DNA of 64,000 nucleotides, taken from assembly GCA_029532625.1 (NCBI GenBank), contig JARFXM010000007.1, positions 992,001-1,056,000 on the forward strand, given 5' to 3'. The number at the start of each line of letters is the position of its first letter. Position 1 is the first letter of the stretch. Source of the stretch: Lomentospora prolificans (lineage: Eukaryota; Ascomycota; Sordariomycetes; Microascales; Microascaceae). The notes below the pieces were generated by a model. That model did no database searches. It was not told the origin of the DNA and worked only from the letters and a program-made list of their open reading frames with translations. The position numbers and the translations under genes are program-made. Positions 13,678 to 25,515 of this stretch are shown in pieces.

Positions 13678-14696
13678 TGCCAAATATAAACGAGATACCC
13701 CAACTCTCACCCGATAGCAATTGCCCGTGTTTACTTTCTGGAATTGATATTTGTTACTGCGATTACTGGTACAAGAAATTCAACCCCGACGACTACACCG
13801 ACACCATTCCGTTGTCAGAAGACTTTTATCTGGCGCCCGATCCGGAGCCGGACCCGCCTCCCCCATTACAACTCGCCCTGCAAGTCCAGGTCCAAGTGCA
13901 CCAGCAGCGACAGCAACTGCAGCAGCAGCAACAACAACAGCAAGAGCAACAACTAGCAACCCACCGGCGAATCCAGCGGCAGCACCAGCGGCAGCAACAG
14001 CAACAGCAACAGGAGACCCTAGCGGGATCTTACGCCGGTTCGCCGTTGCTCGGCACTCCGCTGCTTGAATTTGATCCTTCCCACAGCCCGTCGCCAGCGC
14101 TCTCGTCGACCTCGTCGCCATGGATTCCAATCTCTGGCATGGCGTCACCACACGGCAGCGCCGTCTCCTATTCTTCGTTCGGCTCTCCGACACCAGATCT
14201 AAACCTCGCGGAAAGTCCAGGGAACTATGTCATGTCGCCAGCGGCTAACACGTCGTTTTCGTGGCCCAACTCTGGTTGCGGCCTTGGATTTACTACTACT
14301 ACTACTCGCCCATCAAACCTCGTGTACGTTGGCTTCGGAAATCTTCTCCTGCACGTCCCTGTTCATCATGCTAACCATCCCAGAAGTAAATCGTCCAACA
14401 CTGGCCAAGACGCAAGTGGCTCGCAATGCGATGTCTGCGCGATCTCATTCCCCACGCGGAAGGAGCTCAAGCGACACCAAAGCGTAGCGCACGAGAAAGG
14501 TCTGGCCTTCAAGTGTCGCATCGACGGGTGCATCAAGGCTCGAAGCGGTCACATCTATAATAGGCGTGACAACTTTGTACGGCACATCAAGACGGCGCAC
14601 GCGGATGCCGGGGATATCGATGTGGAGGACATGGTCAAGAGGTGTTCTTTCGTGAGGGGCGCCGAAGCAGCCAAGGATGCGCGGCGCAGAAAGTAG
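13678..14696 (+). CDS. C2H2 zinc-finger protein with polyglutamine tract (start uncertain)
   Basis: Probable nuclear DNA-binding regulator. The open frame runs to the stop at 14696 and encodes about 340 aa. Order: an acidic N-terminal segment, then a long Gln-rich tract (about residues 65-120, CAG/CAA repeats around 13910-14015). After that comes a Ser/Pro-rich middle, and then two zinc-finger-like units at the C-terminus. The first is a clear C2H2 finger (CDVCAISF...HQSVAHE). The second is long-spaced (CRIDGCIK...NFVRHIKTAH). No ATG opens this frame before the conserved region. The frame begins after gcgacag at 13664-13670, which reads as a splice acceptor, so a short upstream exon with the true ATG is likely. 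The start given is therefore approximate. Fungal regulators of this type often have long leaders, and the upstream CT-rich DNA fits. Target genes are unknown. Confidence 0.75.
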
Positions 14697-15908
14697 ACGC
14701 GTGCCAAGCGATGTCAGCTTGAGGCTGTTTGCCCGTGAAATATTGAAAGGTGGGCTTCCAGCTGATAAATGGCGCGGAATATACGGGGTTGAGAGATACG
14801 AAATAATGCCTCTCCTTCGATATTGCCGGCCGTTTAAGGGAATCTTTCGGACAACGGTTAATCGGGTTGGAAATGGATGTGGGCTTCTCTTTCTTCGTCG
14901 GACCTGATTCTTTTCCGTGCTCTTCTTTGCTTCTCTTCTCTCTCGCTTCTGTTGGGTGGCCTTTTTTGGATTATGGTCTTTTTTGGGATATCATTTCTGA
15001 TTTTTTTTTTTTTTTCCTTATTCTCTACGACTGATTATCGGGACTTACAATTGCTATTTGGGGAATTGTTGGGACACGGGACAACTCGTGATTTTGCTTC
15101 ACACCATGGTTAATGATGTTTGTCGATCTAATGTTCGTGAGAGGAAGCGCGCTTCGGCTAGCTGTTCTTCAGAGGAACCTTGGAAAATGGCAACGGAGTA
15201 GGCTCCGGGTTAGCGGAAGGCTACCTATGACTCTAAATACGAGGATATGAATTGAACTCTCACTCCTAAGAAGGGACCAAGAACCTATTTACGTTGATGC
15301 GCGAGTCGGCTTCGACTTCGAATCGTCTGCATGCCACGCTTGAGCCCTGTGGATCATTGCACCTCCATGTCTGCCCCTCGATGCCGCGCGTCCTCGTTGA
15401 ATTGGCAACACGCCATCGTCGAATTTCTACGCTCCAATGCAAGCCAAGATGCGCAAGAGAAAAAAAAAAAGAAAAATCCAAGCAGCCCTTTTCCACTTCG
15501 GGAATCACGGCTGACTGGGCTCTTGGCGGGGATCCTCTGGATGGAGATGATTTTCCCCCTGGTCTTTAGCAAACCATAAAGCAGCCTGTTCTGCTCGCCC
15601 TGTTAATCCTCGCAGCTCCGGCCCTCCGACTATCCTTGCTATGGGACTCTGCAAGTCTCGTTTCTTTCTTTTTGTTGGCCTGCCTTGTTTCACATGGCTA
15701 GATCTTCCTCGCACTGCATCCAGTACGATAAAATCAACGATTTTGGCTCGTATTTACTTGCATCAGCCGATCCCTCTCTATTCGTTCCTTCCCTCGCTAC
15801 CTCACCCCACCTTCGCCCCTTCCCCCTCGATTAAATCTCCAAGAACCCATCAACACACGACGCCTCATCCTCAACTGTAGCCGAAAATCAAATCGCAGAC
15901 CGCCCGCC
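14697..15908. other. Intergenic between zinc-finger gene and Sro7-like gene
   Basis: No gene recognised. T-rich runs near 14999-15016 suit a 3' end. The last 200 bases before 15909 are C/T-rich with short tracts typical of a fungal core promoter. Confidence 0.5.
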
Positions 15909-18900
15909 ATGGCTGGATTTCTCCGCGGCAAGCAGACGGGTATGCAAAAGGACCTGTCTGCAAACATTGCTTCGACCGATTTCAATCCCGACGACCTAGC
16001 TCGATACGGAATCAACTCTCAGATCAGGTAAGGCCAGCTAGGAAATAGAAGAAGCTACCCCTCCTAAAGCCAAACCCCTTCCCACCCCGCACGGGCGCGT
16101 GCCTGCAAGATCCCAAATTCCCCCTTCACGAGTGTGACGTCAACGAGGCTGACCCTGTGCTTGCGAAATCCGCCCCAAAATAGCTGCCTCGCCTACGATC
16201 CCGTGCAATCGCTGCTCGCCGTCGGAACGAACGAGAGTAAATTCGGCGATGGAAAGATTTACATATTTGGCCAGCGCCGCGTGCAAAAGACCCTCGACCC
16301 GCCCAAGCCCACCTCCCTTCGCTCGCTGCATTTCACCGGCAACAAGCTCGTGAGCCTCGACAGTCGCAATGAGTTGACGATATGGGATCTGGATTCGGCG
16401 AAGCGCATCGGCGGCGGCATGGTTCCAGGCGGTGCTGTGTGCATCACGACGGACCCGATGCTAGATTGGGCGATGCTGGCTTTGACGAACGCCGAGATAC
16501 TCGCGTTTGACCTGGACCGGGAGAGGATTGCGAAAGGGTTTAGGTTGCCGAATTTCTGGAAAGATAAGGATCCCCATGCGAGACAAATACAGATTGTGGA
16601 TGTTGCGTTTCATCCTAGAGATATCGGCAAGCTGTTGATTTCGTATACCCACGGCGCCGTCATCTACTCGATCAAGCAGGCCCAAGTGCAGCATTACTTC
16701 GAGTATAGGCTGGCCCCTGGAGCTCCCGGCGGGAAGTCGTTTGCCATCGATACGACCCGAACGCCGAGACTTACTCATGCGCAGTGGCATCCTTCAGGGA
16801 CTTTCGTTCTGACTGCGCACGAGGATGGGAGCTTGGTCTTTTGGGATACGAAGGAGGGGAAGCTTCTCATGGCAAGGACGTTAATGGACATGAGGGTTGA
16901 TCAACCTACAAGGCATCAACAAGCACCCAGAATGGTTAATCCCTTCACTAAGGTCTCTTGGTGCTGCAAAGAAAACCCGGATGATACCGGCCTATTAATT
17001 GCTGGTGGTCAGTCTCCCGAAGATCCCCAACAAGGCTTGTCGTTTATCGATCTTGGCCCGACACCGATCTATGCTACTTCATCATGGCAAGTCCTTTCAG
17101 ACCATTTCGCTGGAAAGAGGCAGATTAGCTTGCCACTGCCTCCTGGTGTGCAGGTCGAGGATTACCAGCTCGTTCCGCGGTCATCGCCGCACTTTAATGG
17201 AGCGCAGGACCCTATCGCCGTTATTGCTTTGCTGAATTCGGGCGAGTTGATTACCCTGAGCTTCCCCTCTGGATACCCCATCAGCCCTACAAACCAGCTT
17301 CACCCATCACTGTCGTTTGTCCATCCGTTTGCCACGAAGGTCGAAGCTACTACAGTCGAGCGAACTCGCTGGCTAGGTATGGTGGAGACAAGAAACCAGG
17401 GAGATTTGATATTGACTGGAGGCGCGGAGGCCCAGAAGCCGAAAAGGAAGTACGAGAACAGAACTATACTCCAGGTTGCGCACGCCGATGGCACAGTCCG
17501 TATTTGGGACTCGGGCCATGGCGACGACATTGAGAATGAAGCACAGCTGCAGGTGGATGTGGCTAGGGCTGTGTCGAGGTACGACAACGTCGAGATTAGC
17601 TCCATGAGCATGGCGTCTAGCACCGGCGAGTTCGCTGCCGGTACCTCTGCTGGTGAGGTTGTCATCTACCGATGGGGTCCGAACCAGTCTTTCGGTCATG
17701 ACAATGCCCAACCCCACGAACCGAACCCCGGTGGCCTCACAGACATCACCTCTCGCGCGGAACCTCCCCTTAGGTCTGGCCTGCAGCCATACACCCTGTA
17801 CGAAATGGCCAAGGGTCCCATCACTGCCCTAAGCGTGTCGGATGTTGGCTTCGTGGCGGCTGGTTCCGAGGGTGGATTCTTCAGCATTATTGACCTTCGA
17901 GGCCCTGCTATCATCTTCCAAGCTTCCTTGTCCGAATTCGCGAGAAGCGATAAGCGGTCATCGTTCCTCAAGGGCTTGCGAGAGACAGCCACGCAGAAGG
18001 AGTGGCCGGTTATTGTTAAGTTTGGCGTGATGACTCTTGAGGGCGATAACTACTCTAGCATTGCCTGTTTCGTTGGCACTAACACGGGTAAGGTTATTAC
18101 ATTCAAGCTCCTTCCTTCTGGGGAAGGGTACACCGTTAAATTTGCTGGCGTGATGGACTTTGGGGATCCTATCGTTGCTCTTTGCCCCATCGTTGCGGAT
18201 ACTGGGAAGCCTGCTGCTGCTACTGGTCCTGTTGTGGCCGGTTTGAGGAGCGGCCAACAGGTAAATGGTGTGCTCGTTGTTGGTAAGCAATAGCTCTTGC
18301 AACGCATAATATTCCGTGATGTAGGAGGTTTTAACATCTCATAGTCACCCGAACGGAGATTCGAATTTTCAAGCCCGCGACCGCCAAGGGTGCCTCAAAG
18401 TCCTTTGACGATATCCTATGCGACGCCGCTGCCGTCACTGAACTTGATTATCGCGGCACCGTCATAGTCGGCGTCTTTGGCGACGGTTCCACGCGTGCCT
18501 TTACCATCCCTGCGCTCAAGGAGATCGCCAAGGCGCCCCTCTCCAATATCGACTCTACCCGTCGATCTGCTACTATCGTTACCGAAAACGGTTACATCTT
18601 TGGTTGGAACGGCCCTAGCGAACTTGCCCTCTTCCATGTATGGGGTCTCGGCGAACCTCTCGCCAACTCGGCGGATCTCCTCATCAACCCTGAACTGTTA
18701 ACCCCTCCCCGCCCCACGATCTCGAACTTGCAGTGGATCTCGGGAACACAATACGTGTCGCCCACCGACTTGGATCTCTTGATTGGTGGTCCTGATAGGC
18801 CTCCCAGCAAGAGGATGCTCGAGGCCGCCGCCGCAGAACAGAGGGCCATGAGGATGTCCGCCGCCGCCGGTAACGCGAGCTCCAGTGCCGCGGGCGGGAG

Positions 18901-19087
18901 CCAAGAAGGCTGGGGCGAGTACCTCACGAGGCAGCTAAACGAGCGGACCGAGAAGCTGAACCTTATGGGGGACAGCATGGATAAGCTGCAGGATGCGAGT
19001 CAGGGGTGGGCGGACGATGTGAGCAAGGTCGTTAAGAAGCAGCAGAGGAATATGTTGCTTGGTGGGATCAAGGCGAAGTTTATGTAG
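15909..19087 (+). CDS. SRO7: Lgl/tomosyn/Sro7-family exocytosis regulator
   Basis: Member of the lethal giant larvae/Sro7 family, which binds plasma-membrane SNAREs and Rab/exocyst partners and promotes fusion of secretory vesicles at sites of polar growth. Three exons (15909-16027, 16184-18282, 18345-19087) give 986 aa, close to the yeast Sro7 length. The ATG has a good context (gccATGGC). Conserved N-terminus: MAGFLRGKQTGMQKDLS. WD40-type blades follow (for example NELTIWDLDS, GSLVFWDTKEG and TVRIWDSG), consistent with two beta-propellers. The last about 60 residues (RQLNERTEKLNLMGDSMDKL and on) resemble an R-SNARE motif without a membrane anchor, as in tomosyn/Sro7 tails. Intron joins give NSQIS-CLAYDP and VLVV-VTRTEIR in frame. 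Confidence 0.9.
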
Positions 19088-19362
19088 ATTGCTCTCACCG
19101 TGTATTTCATTTCTCTACGGGGAGAGGTTGATGGGTATAGATACTCGGACTATGTTGGTAGACACGATGCGGTATGCTCTCGGTCTGTTAACGGGTTGCT
19201 TTTATCGTTATTTTTCCTAGTTAACTTTAATGCCTATGATGTCAATGTCCATTCCCTTAAACGCCATCTGTATATATAGCCCGGATTCAATAATCATTTA
19301 CATCGTGACGATAGCTTCTTGGTTCCCAAAGCCTAAAAAGAAAAAAGAAAGAAAAATAAAAA

Positions 19363-21869
19363 TCAAAAGTTGTGCTCTCCAAGCCCACCCAAGACCAGCT
19401 TGTTAAACAACTCCTCGTCGAACCCATCCGGCATCGCGTACGTCGTGCTCCCCCACTTCTTCCCCAACCACGAAGCCTGCCTCGCCAACGCATCAAAAAA
19501 CACATCCGCGACAGCCTCGTCCCTGTAATCGAGCTTATGGCCGCACCGGCGCCACAAGACGTCCCGCTCGGACGGGTTCTCCTGACAACAGGACCCCCAG
19601 CAGTCGGCGAGGCGGTCGACGATGGGGACGTGGGGGTTGCGTCTCCTGCTGCGGTCGATGATGTGGACGATGGTGGGGAGGGCGACCTCGTGGAAGACGC
19701 CAAAGGAGGCAAAGATGCGGGCGAGGAGGATGAAGTCGGGGAAGAGGCGGCGGGGCACGTAGTAGATGTCGCTCCAGCCGGTGCACCACTCGCCTCGGGG
19801 TACGGAGTAGGTGAGGGGCGGGGGGAGGGAGTCGACGACTTCGGAGGCGGCGAGGGCGGCCTTGTGGATGTCGGAGGCCCAGCCCCACCAGTCGTAGGCG
19901 GAGGTGTGGTTCATGCACATGAAGTTTGGGCCGCCGCCGTCTGGGGGGGCGATGTCGACTGTGTCGAGGAACCAGATGTTGTCTTTGTCTGCGTTGGAGA
20001 AGGCTAGGGGGTGGATCCAGGCGTCGAAGTGGTAGTAGAGGAGGCCGGTGACGTCCGGGTGGTCGTCGAGGAGGAGGGCCATGGTCCGGGCGACTTGGGC
20101 GTAGATGGTGTAGGGGTCTTTGTGCTGGTCGCGGGTGAGGTCGTGGAAATCGGAGGGCTCGGATGGGATGGAGTCGGGCATGGAGAGGTGGAGGGAGTGG
20201 AAGAAGGGGGTGTATTTCTCTATGCGGGGGATGCGTTCGGGAAGGGGGGGTGTTCCAGCGGACCATGGCGAGGGTGTCTTTGAAGGGGGACTCGACGATA
20301 GCAGGGGAGTCTTTGGTGACGCGAGAGGACCCCGGCGGGGGTGATGAGGGGGATTCGGAATCGGGGAGCTTGGCATCGAGCATTGTTACATAGGCGACCG
20401 TGATGATTGTGACGAGAGTCATTGATGCCAGGAAGCGCTTATTATAGAGCTAGGCCGTGTTAGCTTGATCATACTATTTTCAGATTTATAGAATGATCTT
20501 ACCCGCAGGACGGCAGCGAGTTTCTGCAAAAGCGTCCTCCTCTCCGGTTCACTTGTTTGCTGTGGCTGGGGGTTCTTGGGCGGAGGGTTATCGATGTAGA
20601 GCCAAGAAGCCAGGAAAACGATGATTGTGCCTGGAATAACGAGGCCACCCATGGGGGCATCGAAAAGGACGGGGGAAATATAGAGCAAGATTGCCGTAGC
20701 AATGGCAGATGCAAGGCACTTGATAACAGCGTCGGCATCTAATAGGTTATATGTTAAACTGGCGGAAACGGAAAGACGGAAACAACAAACTTACATTTGT
20801 ACACGGCGGTGATAGCCAAGCCGATCAAGACGTTGTTGATAATGACCATGACAGCGCCAAAGCTGTTATAGCCCTCGAAGAAACCGGGTTCATCGCTCTT
20901 GAGAACCTTGACGACAAGATGGGACAAGAAATTCACGACGACGCCCGCAGCGTAGAGCATCATATTACCGGCATGGAGACTAGCGTCGTCGGCCTTTAGG
21001 AGCGCCTGGTTATACACGCCAGCGGCCGCTCCGAGAAAGACCTGGAAGAACAGGATGAAATAAGTTCCTAGAGGATAAGTGGTGCCTTTCTGAGGATCGT
21101 ATTGCGTGGTTATAAGACCGCAGACCTGAAAGACAATGGCGACCCACTGCATCTTTGAAATCTTGGTCTTCAGGGCAGCAATCATGACGAGGGCTGTTAT
21201 AAAAGTAACTCCGCTCCTAGTTAGTTGGATCGTGCCTGGGTCCGCGAGCTTGTAGATTACGAATATCTGCGAGGTTCACGGCAATATTAGCTTGTTGCGA
21301 TGCGCCCTACAGGGGCGTAAGCGCCTTACAAGGTTGTTTATGAGCACATAAACCAGCGCGAGCTTGCAGAACCCGTACCGCACATCAAGCGTGACTTCTC
21401 CCCGGACATAGCTCCAGTACGTCAACGCGTCCAGCAATGGGGAGGGGCTGCTTTTTTGCCTGCTGCCCGACTGGTGTGCCTCGCTCTCTTTGAACCCCTC
21501 TTCAATCTCTTTCTCTTCTAAACTATTCCTACGTGTAGATGACGGCTCAGAAGCCGATAGGGTCATATACGTTGAATCCTCACCGCCGCGGGTGGACGGC
21601 GGGATGCCATTGGCGGCGCGCCTGCGGCACTCATTATAGAAAAATATGGAGGAGAGTACGAGCTTGAGAAACTCGGAAACCGTGACGGAAGCTGAGGGGG
21701 AGAAGGCGTAACTGCCACCTGGTTTTTGGGAAGCTTTGAGGATGATGCCTATGCCGACCTGGATCGCGATGAGGGCGAGAGCGGCAGCGTAGGCGGCGTG
21801 GGTGGGCCCGCGGGGAAGGAGCGCCAGGGGCCTGAGGAGGCACGTTAACGGGTTTAGTCGCCGCATCAT
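19363..21869 (-). CDS. Nucleotide-sugar transporter fused to a glycosyltransferase-like domain (frame break in last exon)
   Basis: Predicted Golgi/ER nucleotide-sugar transporter (UDP-galactose/UDP-GlcNAc/CMP-sugar group) joined to a soluble domain of about 350 aa. Exons: 21869-21330, 21266-20795, 20738-20503 and 20449-19363, about 777 aa. The transporter part is multi-pass and carries family motifs: IFVIYKLADPGTIQL, QVCGLITTQYDP, AVYKYADAVIKCLAS and FLASWLYI. The third intron (20502-20450) has GTAAGA, branch GCTAAC and TAG, and is phase 0. It joins ...AAVLR to LYNKRFLASMTLVTI, a further membrane segment, then the soluble domain (HSLHLSMPDS, LLYYHFDAW, WGSCCQENPS). That domain resembles a fungal glycosyltransferase-like/DUF3405-type family; this assignment is tentative. 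The frame breaks in a run of seven G (20244-20250, C7 on the coding strand): six would keep it open. Either the assembly is wrong or the allele is damaged. Confidence 0.8.
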
Positions 21870-23162
21870 TTTGATTGTGAGAGTCTGGGCTAAGCCTAGA
21901 AGAGCGCTCGAAGTAAAAACGCGTCGAGATCGCGTCGCTGGCGGCGAGAATGCTAGCGGCGTGCTGTTACAGGCTCGGTTCAGTGCTCACCGGAGAGTTG
22001 GGGCGCCAGCCAGCCATGAATGCTTGAAAATTCCGGAGAACGGATTGTCGGGACCGGCCCCAATCTCGCAGCGAATGTCTCCTCGCCGCTAGTGGTGCCA
22101 AAATATCTTCAACGAGAAAGTTGTCTCGCGCGTTGACAAAAGATTGGAATCCGTCAACGTGTCGCTGTCGGTGTTCCGTTTTGCTGATTCGGCCCAAATT
22201 GACCCTCACACGCACCGCACGTGATGTTGATGCCGCCTCCAACTTGGAACCGTGGCTCTGTCTTGGAGCAGGCCAGCATCTCCTCTCTCACCCCAGGGGT
22301 GTGGTTTTGCTATTGAACACGGCAGGCAGTGACACCACACCTATTATTGATCTTGGTACACTTTCTCAAGGGATCGCTGAACGAGTTCTGCGGCGGATCA
22401 TTAAACATACCTCTAGCTGTCGGTACATATCCCCAGCTGGCTGTCGGTTCGCCTGGCGGTGGTTTCGATTCAAGCGGGCATTTCATCGCAAGGTCAAAGA
22501 TAATGCACGAACATGCTAGTCCATTCACACAAATTGGCCGAGGGAGACAAGTCGCTGCCACAGGTCTAGCAAGATATAGTCCATAGGTTAGCATTGAGAT
22601 GCTGTTGACGCAAGCCTTAAAATGCCTATTGTTTCTTTGTTCGCTCACTATGGGCTCGGTTCTCCTGGTTAGGGTACGTCGGACACTTTCTCTGATGGGT
22701 CACATCGAGGAAAAAAGTGCGTCTTGAAAAGACATACGAAGTATACATTTCCCAGTCAAATTCCTCAGACTAATGAGATGGTGAAGCCGCCTGGTCACCC
22801 TGCCGCATTACTGGACTGTGTGTGTGCCACAAGCAAGGAATCTTCAATCTTCTCTGCAAACGATTCGCTGGGTATGAAGTGGACTGACAACACCATAATA
22901 CGGCATGCAGTAATTCTCACTGCGCGAATGGCCAGCAACCGCCCCCACAACGGTTGTAATGGCTGGCGGAAACGCCACCCCGCCTGGCGTCCCCGGCCGA
23001 ATCCCCGTGCCCTCGAGGGATAGATCAGTATCACACCAACGCGCCAGGCAGCGGAAGACCCCGCCTGTTAGTTTCAAAAATTAGCGGCCGACCCGCTAAT
23101 AAGGTCCTGTGTTCTTGACCCCATTCCATTCAGTGGAACCACCCTCATTGCCTACGATCAGA
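21870..23162. other. Intergenic
   Basis: No gene recognised. Promoter of the transporter fusion lies at the left edge. CCAGCCAGCC words occur near 22007 and 22433. No open frame has a recognisable domain. Confidence 0.5.
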
Positions 23163-23950
23163 GATGGAGAGCAAGAACTCGCCGTCTCAACAATCCCCCG
23201 ACATATCGTCCGCCAGGGAGCGAACCTCGACGTCGCCCCAGCACGGGGTGTCCAGCCCAACGTCGGAGAATCCTTTGCCAGAACATTATTCGAACAACAC
23301 GCCTCTGGTACGCTCCGACTTAAGAAAAGAGGCGCAGCGAGGGTTTGACTGACTAGGATAGGAACCTGATGATGTGGAAGACCCAGGGACTTGTGGATGA
23401 TGTCGCGAGCTCGACAGCTTCCTTGGGCTCGAGTATATTGCAATATGGAATGATCCAAGGGAGAACGTATCATAGCAACCGCGGAAATGCCGAATATTGG
23501 TAAAACGCGAACAAGTTAGCGAACGCTATCTAAAACAACGGTGCTAACTATCTTAACAGGGGTGCGAATGACGAGAAGCAGCGACAGTCGATGGATCTCG
23601 GGTAAGTTCTACGGAGACACCCATTCTGCGAGCTCAATACTGATCCGCGAAGCCATGACGCTCATACTCCATACTCTTACCCTGGACGGCGAGCCGTGCC
23701 CACTAAAGAAAGATGATTTGTAGGTAAATGCAGACGTACAACTTTGTCACTAATGATGATGGGTTTTCACTCTGACAGCCTTCCAGCAAGTTGTAGATAT
23801 CGGCACTGGAACAGTGGTCTGGGCAAGTATGTGTTTGGAAGGTCTCTTTGTATCATTGCTGCTAACCATTCACGTAGTGACTTTGCTGACATGTATCCCA
23901 ACTGCTGTTGCAGGGTCAAGGTGATTTGGGGAAGGAAGCCCGAGGCCTAG
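23163..23950 (+). pseudogene. Decayed LaeA-like SAM-dependent methyltransferase (5' part only)
   Basis: Remnant of the large fungal LaeA-like/Methyltransf_23 family. An ATG at 23164 opens a Ser/Pro-rich N-terminus. After a frame change near 23390, the sequence reads VDDVASSTASLGSSIL, GRTYHSNRGNAEYW, then across a canonical intron (23500-23559, branch gtgctaac) GANDEKQRQSMDL. Next are AMTLILHTLTLDGEPC and motif I as VDIGTGTVVWA, then DFADMYPN. In the family, motif I reads GTGTGIWA, so the second conserved Gly is changed to Val. An in-frame TAG occurs near 23721, and two later exon junctions cannot be joined in frame. The gene ends after CRVKVIWGRKPEA, so the rest of the methyltransferase fold is missing. 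Homologues modify small molecules or act near secondary-metabolite genes. No such cluster is seen here. Confidence 0.75.
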
Positions 23951-25515
23951 AGAGCGGCACATCCTCTAAACGTGTTTGAACTATGTGGAGCGGAAGAGCC
24001 ATCGATGACAGTTACAATATAACCGAATGATTTTGAGGATACCTTCCAAGAGGGGACATGGGACGAGCAGACGGAGAAGCACTGCTGGCTGAATGTGAAA
24101 TGTTTGCTGCAGGCTGCTACCTACTTCCGTGGCTAAAACCCTCAAGTGCCTGGCTGTCCAGGCCAATTTCATCACCTGTCAGGCGACTCAATTGAAAGCG
24201 CCGGCTGTCCCAACATTGCCTTATGGGGCCGGCTGGCGGGACTGGGCCTGACTGGCCAGCGATAGTGGGGTTAAACTCGATGCGCCAGCCCATCTCCACA
24301 CGGGGCAGCTCAGCGCCAAGCTCGCTGGAGGCGGGGGGGCTAAATGCGCTGCATAGGGGCTAAGCCCTGGATAGTCGTTCTCTTGCGATTTTAGGACGGA
24401 CTTTTCAGGGAATTTAAGAACAGATCGCCGCATCGTGAGGCAAAAGATGAGGAACCAAGGCACGCCGTCTTGGCCCCATCTGGATGACACGTTTGTGGGG
24501 AAGGACAACGGAATGGGTCATGTTTGTCAGTGGGGGCGGATAGATTCACGAGGGAACCATAAGTATGTCAAACCTTCTGGCATAAAAAGTATTGACCTTG
24601 AGGCTCATTTCGGTTGAGGAAAACGGGGTTGTGACCCCTCTCGCTGGCGGTGTGCTCGCAAAGGCAGTCTTCAAATATTTCAATCCAGAGCCCAGTGTTG
24701 TGCAGCGCGACTCTGAATTGAGGGGGTTTAAAAGATGCCCCAATGCCTGATTGTGGTATTAGCATGTGTGCTGGCGATTGAAGGGGGCCGCTAACCGGGG
24801 CACGATCACCACTGAGCCAGCTAATCCGGAGGTCTAACAGAGAGAGCCCCAGGCTGGCATGACCCCCAATAAGCCAACCACGCCTGGCCAGCTGTTAATA
24901 GTCACCTGTTCCTGAGACGAAACCACCAGCCAGCTATTGGCCTAATCTGCCCTTGGCACTGTTACATCGACAGTGCCGCGCTGTTTGGAGTGTGAGTGAG
25001 GATGGTACGCCAGGCCCGTCTGACTGGGAACTCCTCCAAGCTGGTATATTCAGAGAGGCGCGCGTCCAAAAAACACCTGCGTTCGTCAGTCGCGTGTCCT
25101 CCATCTCCACGCGTCTCAGAGCCCGGATGACCGCAAATCGAGACGAAGTTGATCGAACTAGACACGCCGTCCGAGCTCGCCCTCTTGATCGGCCCCATCA
25201 TACTCCCTCGCTTCAGGATTCGAGCCATTTCCTATTCCGACCTTGCCCAGATCCGGGCCAAGACTTGCGTCCCGTGTCAATCAATCTTCACCAACGAGCA
25301 GATGCGGCCGGAGTAGGCATGTGAAAACCCGCCTCGTCTCCTTTCCGGCCGAGTGCTCCGGATTCCGCTTCTGGAAGAGGACCGCAAAACCAAGAAGCTC
25401 AAAAAAATTACGTGTAGATTGCGCCTAGCTGAATACTCTATAAGCATCTAGTACCCCTTCGTGCGGCATCAATCTAGCTCTTTTCGATGTGCCTTCTTTC
25501 CTGTCCTCGTTCACT
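23951..25515. other. Intergenic, rich in GGCTGG/CCAGCC words
   Basis: No gene recognised. About a dozen TGGC/GCCAG-type words cluster at 24150-24310 and 24830-24940. The last about 150 bases should hold the promoter of the trifunctional gene. Confidence 0.5.

Noticed and set aside
19372..20344. Long plus-strand open frames, including one of 211 codons, opposite the transporter fusion
   Set aside because: They are antisense shadows of a GC-rich coding exon. The minus strand has splice sites and protein-like motifs; these translate to Gly/Val/Glu low complexity.
20419..20688. Separate gene ending at 20419 for the transporter
   Set aside because: Reading through 20502 gives an unrelated tail. 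The intron 20502-20450 is canonical and keeps frame into the next domain.
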